Assembly: GCA_026395455.1 (NCBI GenBank)
Contig: JAPLYR010000040.1
Location: forward strand, 1 to 8,723
Direction of reading: 5' to 3'
DNA length: 8,723 bases
Source of the DNA: Candidatus Roizmanbacteria bacterium
Lineage (GTDB): Bacteria > Patescibacteriota > Microgenomatia > UBA1406 > GWC2-37-13
Positions within the stretch are counted from its first letter, which is position 1. Every line of letters starts with the position of its first letter. Positions 1 to 5,103 of this stretch are shown piece after piece. Under the pieces are notes generated by a model. The model saw only the letters and a program-made list of their open reading frames with translations, had not been told where the DNA came from and did not search any database. A program made the translations under genes and the position numbers.

Positions 1-527
1 ATAAGACGTATATTATGGAAGAAGGAAAAAAATTAATGAAAATGGGATTTACAGTTGAAGACATTGATATTAGAGGAAAAAAGAAAGATGAATTAAGACA
101 GATTCTCATGGATAAAGATGTGATTTATGTTGCAGGTGGTAACTCTTATTATCTGTTAAAACAGATTAAAGAAAGCGGATTTGATGCTCTTGTCGCAGAA
201 CGCGTTAACAATGGGGCTATTTATATTGGCGTGAGTGCCGGGAGTTATGTAGCTTGTCCTACAATCGAGCAACACAATTGGAAGCATTTAGGAAGCGATC
301 AATTTGGACTAGTAGACCTAACTGCTATGAATCTTGTCCCTTTTTTGATCTTTGCACATTTTGAAGAAAAAATGAGAGAGTTGGTTGAAAAAAATGTCGT
401 ATCAACCAAGTATCCAGTAGTTGCTCTGTATGATACACAGGCAGTGTTAGTTGAGAATGGGAAGTGGAAAATTGTGGGGGAAGGGAAAAGAGAATTTTAT
501 AATGGCTTCAAGGAAACACTCATTTAA
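1..527 (+). CDS. Peptidase E-like protein (family S51), 5' end cut by the window
   Basis: Probable serine peptidase of the S51 class I amidotransferase-like fold. Salmonella PepE in this family cleaves dipeptides with N-terminal Asp, so a cytosolic role in peptide turnover is inferred. The frame is open to the first base of the window (codons from position 3). The ATG at 15 is therefore probably an internal Met: the family's first beta strands, some 40-50 residues, are missing and must lie upstream. Numbering from that Met, the family glycine motif VAGGNSYYLL is at 39-48, the nucleophile elbow GVSAGS is at 72-77 with Ser74, and NLVPFLIFAHF at 106-116 supplies the probable catalytic His115. 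ALYDTQAVLV (137-146) matches the typical C-terminal strand. The third triad residue could not be assigned by eye. The next gene, trmH, follows after 14 bp. Family assignment is firm; substrate is unknown. Confidence 0.85.
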   Translation, partial: KTYIMEEGKKLMKMGFTVEDIDIRGKKKDELRQILMDKDVIYVAGGNSYYLLKQIKESGFDALVAERVNNGAIYIGVSAGSYVACPTIEQHNWKHLGSDQFGLVDLTAMNLVPFLIFAHFEEKMRELVEKNVVSTKYPVVALYDTQAVLVENGKWKIVGEGKREFYNGFKETLI

Positions 528-535
528 GGTAAAAT

Positions 536-541
536 AGGAGG
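536..541 (+). promoter_or_regulatory. Shine-Dalgarno sequence with zero spacing to the trmH ATG
   Basis: A perfect AGGAGG ends one base before the A of ATG 542, whereas normal spacing is about 5-9 nt. In-frame stop 530-532 prevents any upstream extension. Possible alternatives are a weaker AAGG (526-529) about 12 nt from the ATG, or a non-ATG start further in, such as ATA 545 or CTG 581. The motif is seen directly; its function is uncertain. Confidence 0.4.
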
Positions 542-1159
542 ATGATATCAAACACCCTTACCGATGAAAGAATTAAAAGACTGACCCATGTAGCCTCCCA
601 CAGACTTCATGACATCATAGTTCTTGAAAATATACATGATCCACACAATGCTGCTGCAGCTCTGCGTAATTGTGATGCATTTGGTATTCAAGAGGTCCAT
701 GTCATATTTGAAACAGAAAAAATGTTTAACCCTGAAAAATTAGGGAAACTTACCTCAGCCTCTGCGAATAAATGGTTAACCATAAAAACGTGGAAAACTA
801 CTGCAGAATGTTTTGCAGAGTTAAAAAAAAGAAATTACACAATTATTGCGACGGCAATAAGCGAAAAAGCCGTATCTTTTGAATCTTTTGAACTCCCAAA
901 AAATCCCTGTGCGATTGTATTTGGTAATGAAGGGTTTGGAATTACTGAAGTTGCAAAAAAATTGGCAGATACTCTCCTATATATACCTATGTATGGATTT
1001 GTTGATAGTCTCAATCTGTCGGTTACGGTAGGTGTGGTAACACACTATTTGCGCACCAAGCGAATGAAGGGGAGTGAGGCTTGCTATTCACAATCCGAAG
1101 CTGCAGCCTTGGCTGAACAATGGATTCGTCGTGATGAAGAGAGTCGAAGGCGTGTATAA
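542..1159 (+). CDS. trmH: tRNA/rRNA 2'-O-ribose methyltransferase, SpoU (SPOUT) family, TrmH-like
   Basis: Cytosolic SAM-dependent enzyme. TrmH methylates the 2'-OH of G18 in the tRNA D-loop. All three SpoU motifs are visible. Motif 1 runs from Asn30 (ENIHDPHNAAAALRNCDAFG), with Arg42 in the position of the catalytic Arg of TrmH. Motif 2 is IVFGNEGFGI at 125-134 with Glu130. Motif 3 is IPMYGFVDSLNLSV at 148-161, which forms the trefoil knot and binds SAM. The length of 205 residues fits a compact TrmH without the extra RNA-binding domain of RlmB. The basic tail (RRDEESRRRV) may contact RNA. The start is forced: an in-frame TAA lies at 530-532 and the only ATG before motif 1 is at 542. That ATG directly abuts AGGAGG (536-541). 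It probably shares a transcript with the peptidase gene. The exact target (tRNA Gm18 or an rRNA site) cannot be settled from sequence alone. Confidence 0.88.
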   Translation: MISNTLTDERIKRLTHVASHRLHDIIVLENIHDPHNAAAALRNCDAFGIQEVHVIFETEKMFNPEKLGKLTSASANKWLTIKTWKTTAECFAELKKRNYTIIATAISEKAVSFESFELPKNPCAIVFGNEGFGITEVAKKLADTLLYIPMYGFVDSLNLSVTVGVVTHYLRTKRMKGSEACYSQSEAAALAEQWIRRDEESRRRV

Positions 1160-1160
1160 T
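1155..1160 (+). promoter_or_regulatory. Candidate -10 box (TATAAT) ahead of the cupin gene
   Basis: A consensus TATAAT overlaps the trmH stop codon (TAA 1157-1159) and lies 39 bp before the ATG at 1200, which would leave a leader of about 30 nt. No convincing -35 box is present: GTGATG at 1131-1136 matches TTGACA at only three positions. It may give the cupin and propeller genes their own transcription, but chance occurrence in AT-rich DNA is quite possible. Confidence 0.25.
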
Positions 1161-1199
1161 GTATAGTGACTAGTGATTAGAAATTTATCAAAGTAGTAT

Positions 1200-1751
1200 A
1201 TGTCAAACTTAACACTGAACGATATTCTTACCAAATTGCAGAAAGATGTTTTTGTACAAGATTACTCAAAAAAACAACCAATCGAGGGAGTAAAAATTGT
1301 AGAAGTAAAACGAATGGCGGGAGAAGATGGTACATTTGAAGATCTTCTTCGGCTTGATGAAACTGGTCATTTAGAATTATTTCCTGAAATTCAGGTACGC
1401 CAAATCAATAGATCAAAATTACTACCTGGCTCCATAAAAGCATGGCATCTACACTTTAATCAAGAAGACGTTTGGTATATTGCGCCAGAAGATCACATGA
1501 TTCTTGGACTGTGGGATACACGAGAAAATTCCCCCACAAAGGATAAGACAATGAAAGTAGTTATGGGAAATGGCACTTCAAAATTGGTTGTAGTACCACG
1601 GGGAGTTGCCCATGGGGTTGTTAACGTTGCATCCACTCCAGGATCTATTTTCTATTTTGTCAACAATCAATTTAAACTTACTGAAGCGGATGAACGAAGA
1701 CTAAAATGGGATGCTCTGGGCGCCTCTTTTTGGGAAGTAGAAAAGGGTTGA
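1200..1751 (+). CDS. RmlC-like cupin, putative dTDP-4-dehydrorhamnose 3,5-epimerase family protein
   Basis: A 183-residue cytosolic single-domain cupin. RmlC epimerises C3 and C5 of dTDP-4-keto-6-deoxyglucose on the way to dTDP-rhamnose. Family landmarks in order are: GSIKAWHLHFNQ (78-88), whose His83 aligns with the catalytic base of the usual RGLHxQ motif and is followed by His85; LGLWDTRENSPT (102-113), equivalent to the VDLRxxSPT strand; VVPRGVAHGVVNV (131-143), the PxGxAHG strand; and Tyr152 in FYFVNN, placed like the catalytic Tyr. ERRLKWD (165-171) matches the C-terminal gxxWdD segment. The extra His and Trp in AWHLH resemble divergent RmlC-like cupins, so a related nucleotide-sugar epimerase or ketoisomerase is also possible. 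No rmlA, rmlB or rmlD is nearby. No Shine-Dalgarno sequence precedes the ATG. The gene lies 40 bp after trmH and 21 bp before the propeller gene. Confidence 0.78.
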   Translation: MSNLTLNDILTKLQKDVFVQDYSKKQPIEGVKIVEVKRMAGEDGTFEDLLRLDETGHLELFPEIQVRQINRSKLLPGSIKAWHLHFNQEDVWYIAPEDHMILGLWDTRENSPTKDKTMKVVMGNGTSKLVVVPRGVAHGVVNVASTPGSIFYFVNNQFKLTEADERRLKWDALGASFWEVEKG

Positions 1752-1772
1752 AAAGTATAGTAGTATGAGTAT

Positions 1773-3368
1773 ATGGATGAACAACCTGTACCTACTCAAC
1801 CACTCCCTGTAAAAACTCAAACACCACCTGTAAAAAAGATGAGAGTTAGCATAGTTGTTGTCCTTGGGGTCCTTTTTGTATTTGTAATTGGGTTAATTGT
1901 TTTTCTTTCCAGATCAAAAAAACAAGAGGATAAGATTGTTCCACCAAGCGTAACTACTTCTTCATTTGAAAACACCGTTTTCGAAAAAGCTACGATAAAA
2001 AAATTTACTTCTGATACAGAATTCACATCTTTGATGAGTGAAGTGAAAAATAGCGATTCACGCGCACTTCCTATCACGGGAGGAGGAATGGCAGAGACAT
2101 CAGGTTTAAAATCACTTTCTTCCGTGGCAACTGATCAGACTGTTGATAGGTCTTCAACCACAAATGTACAAGTTGTAGGTATTGATGAGCCTGATATTGT
2201 AAAAACAGACAGTTCATCAATCTATTATTCAAAAACTGGTCAATACAGATACTACACATCCGCCACTCAAGGAATGACTCTGGAAAGTAATATGACGAGT
2301 TCAAGAAGAATAATGCCTCCTCAATACACACAAACAAATGAAATTGTTACAGTTGGAGCACTCCCTCCATCATCGATGAAGATGCAGAGTTCAATACCAG
2401 AAAGTGGCGAGATGCTTATCTCAGACAAAGTTTTAGTTATTTTTACGACCGATACTACTAATGGAAATTTGCAATTAGTCGGTTACTCTATTACTAATCC
2501 AAACACTCCTAAGAAATTGTGGGAACTTCCTTTTTCAAGTAGATCACAAAAAATTGCTGCACGATTATATAAAAATACACTGTACCTTGTTACCTCGACA
2601 TCTCCAACATTTCCAAAACCTTGCCCAATGCCATTAGTGGCAGGTAAAGTGAATGTAAGCATTCGTTGTACTGATATTTATATGCCATCAAGCAGACCCA
2701 TAAGCAATGCAGTATATTCTGTTTTAAAAATAAATCCTCAAACTGGTGGAGTTGAAAAAACACTATCATTTATTGGGCAACTTGGTCAAAGTACTGTCTA
2801 TATGTCTCCAGAATCTCTCTATTTAAGCTATGAAGTAGAAGGAAATAGTATAAGCATACTTAATCAGTTCATTGTTGAAAATCAGGGAATGTTTCCACAA
2901 TACAATGAAGAGAAAATAAAGAAGCTAGATGGATATGATTTGTCACTTTCTACTAAAGAAGTTGAAATGAATTCGCTTCTTTCACAATATTTAACCAATA
3001 TGGAGAGTGATGAAAAACTAAAACAAGAAAATCAACTCGTAAATGCATTCAAAAAATTCTTATTTAAATATAAAAGATCGATGGAATACACGGGTATTAT
3101 TAAAGTTAATAATAGTGACCTTACTATTACTGCATCAGGTAAAGTACCTGGCGTTGCTCTTAATCAATTTTCATTCGATGAATGGAAGGGAAATTTGCGT
3201 GTTGCTACGACCATTGGGGGAAGAAATCCGTTTTACATGATTGGGGGAAGTGATCTTACCGCACAAATAAGCGATGCATATGTTCTTGGTCCTAATCTGG
3301 AAGTGAAAGGATATGTAAAAGATTTAGGAAAAACAGAACGTATTCTAATCCAAACTCGCCACTTGTGA
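1773..3368 (+). CDS. Membrane-anchored beta-propeller protein (PF09826-type), N-terminal piece of a broken gene
   Basis: Resembles the archaeal and bacterial secreted proteins with a C-terminal beta-propeller domain (COG4880). Their function is unknown. Residues 1-22 are Pro-rich and cytoplasmic, and 25-45 form one membrane helix followed by SRSKK. The remainder should be outside the cell as a surface anchor or sensor. Family hallmarks are: IKKFTSDTEF near 75-84, TNVQVVGIDEPDIVKTD at 130-146, a Cys pair (Cys284 and Cys299) in the usual PCP...CTDIYMP context, NQFSFDEWKGNLRVATT at 464-480 and YVLGPNLEVKGYV at 503-515. The family match stops at ERI (522-524). The last seven residues (LIQTRHL) are out-of-frame translation of DNA that encodes the family sequence in another frame, so the true homologous region ends near 3344. 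The remainder of the domain follows in the next feature. The ATG at 1773 has no clear Shine-Dalgarno sequence. Confidence 0.85.
   Translation: MDEQPVPTQPLPVKTQTPPVKKMRVSIVVVLGVLFVFVIGLIVFLSRSKKQEDKIVPPSVTTSSFENTVFEKATIKKFTSDTEFTSLMSEVKNSDSRALPITGGGMAETSGLKSLSSVATDQTVDRSSTTNVQVVGIDEPDIVKTDSSSIYYSKTGQYRYYTSATQGMTLESNMTSSRRIMPPQYTQTNEIVTVGALPPSSMKMQSSIPESGEMLISDKVLVIFTTDTTNGNLQLVGYSITNPNTPKKLWELPFSSRSQKIAARLYKNTLYLVTSTSPTFPKPCPMPLVAGKVNVSIRCTDIYMPSSRPISNAVYSVLKINPQTGGVEKTLSFIGQLGQSTVYMSPESLYLSYEVEGNSISILNQFIVENQGMFPQYNEEKIKKLDGYDLSLSTKEVEMNSLLSQYLTNMESDEKLKQENQLVNAFKKFLFKYKRSMEYTGIIKVNNSDLTITASGKVPGVALNQFSFDEWKGNLRVATTIGGRNPFYMIGGSDLTAQISDAYVLGPNLEVKGYVKDLGKTERILIQTRHL
3338..3350 (+). other. Deletion and frameshift junction inside the propeller gene
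   Basis: Upstream of this point the frame that starts at 1773 encodes ...GKTERI, ending with codon ATT 3342-3344. Downstream, the frame with TCT at 3344-3346 encodes SNPNSPLVKGELKIPG. In intact family members as I recall them, ERI is followed by about 26 residues of the pattern YxVRFxGDxxYVVTFRxVDPLFVIDL before the SNP...GELKIPG segment. None of these is present in any frame here. Missing DNA is therefore about 79 bp (26 codons plus one base, give or take whole codons). This accounts for both the lost strand and the frame change. The frame switch is seen directly; the length is inferred from remembered family sequence. Confidence 0.75.
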
Positions 3369-3886
3369 AAGGGGAGTTGAAAATCCCTGGGTATTCCTCG
3401 TATTTACATCCAATTGATAGCCATCTGATATTGGGAATTGGCAGAGAAAATCAAGTGAAATTATCACTCTTTGACGTCACAGATCCAAAAAATCCAAAAG
3501 AAGTATCCCGATATGATCTTGCATCGGAATATTATTCAGCTGCAATGGATAACCATCATGCCTTTTTACAAGATCCAAAATATAAGGTGTTTTTCCTTCC
3601 TGGTAGTCGAGGGGGATATATATTCTCCTATGAGGCAAACACGCTTTCGCTTGTAAAAGCATTAGAATCTTCCACAGTAAAACGTGGTTTGTATTTAAAT
3701 GACTACATGTACATTGTTTCAGATATTGGTATTACGTCATTTAAAGAAGGAACATGGGAAAAAGTGGGAGAATTTACATACGAAAAAAAGGAAACACCTG
3801 AGCCAACAATAATGCCATTGCAACCAGTGCCATTGCCTGTCGAGATAAAAAATCAGTCAAGTGAGAGTTCGACTTTAAAACAGTAG
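3365..3886 (+). CDS. Beta-propeller protein, C-terminal piece of the broken gene
   Basis: Continuation of the PF09826-like propeller in another frame. The frame opens with a GTG at 3365 that overlaps the preceding TGA (GTGA). However, family sequence in this frame already begins at 3344, giving SNPNSPLVKGELKIPG, so GTG 3365 is unlikely to be a native start, and no Shine-Dalgarno sequence precedes it. From residue 1 of the GTG frame: GELKIPGYSSYLHPI (3-17), KLSLFDVTDPKNPKEV (32-47), DNHHAFLQD (62-70) and VKRGLYLNDYMYIVSD (105-120) are all late-blade signatures of the family. Residues 143-173 form a Pro/Ser-rich, low-complexity tail. Without the anchor and early blades this piece cannot form a complete propeller. 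If both pieces are expressed they would have to assemble in trans, and a central strand would still be missing. It is most simply read as part of one inactivated gene. Confidence 0.8.
   Translation: MKGELKIPGYSSYLHPIDSHLILGIGRENQVKLSLFDVTDPKNPKEVSRYDLASEYYSAAMDNHHAFLQDPKYKVFFLPGSRGGYIFSYEANTLSLVKALESSTVKRGLYLNDYMYIVSDIGITSFKEGTWEKVGEFTYEKKETPEPTIMPLQPVPLPVEIKNQSSESSTLKQ
3847..3874 (-). terminator. Weak candidate terminator for the minus-strand operon
   Basis: Read on the minus strand, AGTCGA (3874-3869) can pair with TTGACT (3860-3855) around an 8-nt loop. The result is a 6-bp stem with one G-U pair, followed after two bases by six T (3852-3847). It lies 20 bp past the rarA stop codon, inside the tail of the propeller gene. 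The stem is short and unstable, so this is tentative. Confidence 0.28.
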
Positions 3887-3908
3887 GATTCTTTTACCAA
3901 TCTTTTTT
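3885..3908 (+). terminator. Weak candidate terminator after the propeller gene
   Basis: AGGATT (3885-3890) can pair with AATCTT (3899-3904) around an 8-nt loop. The stem has 6 bp including one G-U pair, and runs into a T tract through 3908. It overlaps the propeller stop codon and the last codons of rarA on the other strand. The position fits the end of the plus-strand block, but the stem is AT-rich and may be coincidental. Confidence 0.25.
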
Positions 3909-5102
3909 GTAGTACTTTTTACCTTTAAGGTTTTTTGGAAGGTATTCTTGCTCTACTTTTATTCCTTTATCTTTTTCTACGAGCCAAGGGTATCGGACAT
4001 GTCCTTTCCCATACTCAAATTGCTTCATAACCTTGTTTGATGCATTTCTCAGGTGAAGAGGTATAGGTGATAAATTCTCTTCATCAATATCACTCATCGC
4101 TTCCCAAAAAGCCATAGATGATGCGATTGATTTTTTTGCAGTGGCAAGATATGTTGCGGTTTGTGCAAGTATGAGGCCTGATTCTGGCATTCCGATCAAA
4201 TGAACTGCTTGCATACAGGCTGTTGCAACAACAAGTGCCGTTGGTTGAGCATTACCTATATCTTCACTGGCGAATATAACCATTCTTCGTGCAATAAAGA
4301 CTGGGTCCTCTCCAGCTTTGATCATGCGAGACAAATAATGCACAGTTGCATCAGGATTACTCCCTCTCATACTTTTTATAAATGCTGAGATTGTGTCATA
4401 ATGCCAATCTCCCTTTTTGTCATAATATATTGCCTTTCGTTGAATAGCTTCTTCTGCAAGTTTTAATGTAATTTTTCTTCCAAAAGAAGACGCCAGTTCT
4501 ACTGCATTAATTGCAGTTCGTGCATCGCCATTACTACTTTTTATTATGTGTTTTATTGCCTCGTCATCCCATTTAAACCCTTTGTAATTGTTTACTGCCC
4601 GTTTGACTATCTTTTCCATTTCAGCATCTGTAAGAGCATACAGCACATAGACTTGTGAACGCGAAATGAGCGGGGCATTTACTTCAAAACCAGGGTTTTC
4701 TGTTGTTGCCCCGATAAGGATGATTGATCCATCTTCTACATGAGGAAGAAATGCATCTTGCTGGCTTTTGTTAAATCGATGTATTTCATCAACAAATAAG
4801 ACGGTTTGTTTCTTAAAAAGAGATTGATCTTCTTTAGCTTTTTTAATTACCAATCGTATCTCAGCAACGCCCCCAGTAACTGCAGAAAACTGAATAAACT
4901 CAGCTTCAACATAGGTAGCAACAAGGCGAGCTAGTGTTGTTTTGCCACAGCCCGGAGGTCCCCATAAAATAAGTGAAGTAATATTCCCACTTTCCAAGAG
5001 TTTTCGTAGTGGTTTATTCTTTCCAACTAAATGTTGCTGTCCGATGACATCATCAAGATTTTTTGGTCGTAGCTGTTCCGCGAGTGGAATCATATCAGAC
5101 AT
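3894..5102 (-). CDS. rarA: Replication-associated recombination protein A (RarA/MgsA), AAA+ ATPase
   Basis: Cytosolic clamp-loader-like ATPase that acts at stalled replication forks; relatives bind SSB and single-stranded or forked DNA ends. Numbering from the ATG at 5102 (402 residues): N-terminal PLAEQLRPKNLDDVIGQ (6-22), Walker A GPPGCGKTT (48-56), Walker B LFVDEIHRFNKSQQDAF (102-118), sensor 1 IGATTENP (130-137), arginine finger Arg148 in ISRSQ and sensor 2 GDAR (192-195). The RarA-specific C-terminal domain includes MRGSNPDA (245-252) and EDIGNAQPTAL (280-290). The protein ends at KKYYKKDW and lacks the last 15-20 residues common in other RarA proteins. A start at 5102 was preferred over TTG 5114 because it follows the upstream stop as TGATATG and matches the usual length before PLAEQLRP. 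ATG 5093 is also possible. No Shine-Dalgarno sequence is visible, so translation probably depends on coupling to the acyltransferase gene. Confidence 0.95.
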   Translation of the reverse strand: MSDMIPLAEQLRPKNLDDVIGQQHLVGKNKPLRKLLESGNITSLILWGPPGCGKTTLARLVATYVEAEFIQFSAVTGGVAEIRLVIKKAKEDQSLFKKQTVLFVDEIHRFNKSQQDAFLPHVEDGSIILIGATTENPGFEVNAPLISRSQVYVLYALTDAEMEKIVKRAVNNYKGFKWDDEAIKHIIKSSNGDARTAINAVELASSFGRKITLKLAEEAIQRKAIYYDKKGDWHYDTISAFIKSMRGSNPDATVHYLSRMIKAGEDPVFIARRMVIFASEDIGNAQPTALVVATACMQAVHLIGMPESGLILAQTATYLATAKKSIASSMAFWEAMSDIDEENLSPIPLHLRNASNKVMKQFEYGKGHVRYPWLVEKDKGIKVEQEYLPKNLKGKKYYKKDW

Positions 5103-5103
5103 A

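Noticed and set aside
1817..2337. Open frames on the minus strand opposite the propeller gene
   Set aside because: They lie antisense to strongly family-like coding sequence, have no recognisable domain and no start context. They are shadows of the plus-strand gene.
3342..3370. Programmed ribosomal frameshifting or alternative decoding of TGA joining the two propeller frames
   Set aside because: There is no slippery heptamer at the junction, and no frameshift can restore the roughly 26 missing residues. Reading TGA 3366-3368 as an amino acid would continue in the wrong frame. TGA also works as a stop elsewhere (1749-1751, 5104-5106).
3365..3886. An independent second gene started by GTG and translationally coupled through the GTGA overlap
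   Set aside because: Family sequence in this frame begins 21 bp before the GTG, at 3344, there is no ribosome-binding site, and an internal strand of the same domain is missing. A broken single gene explains this better.
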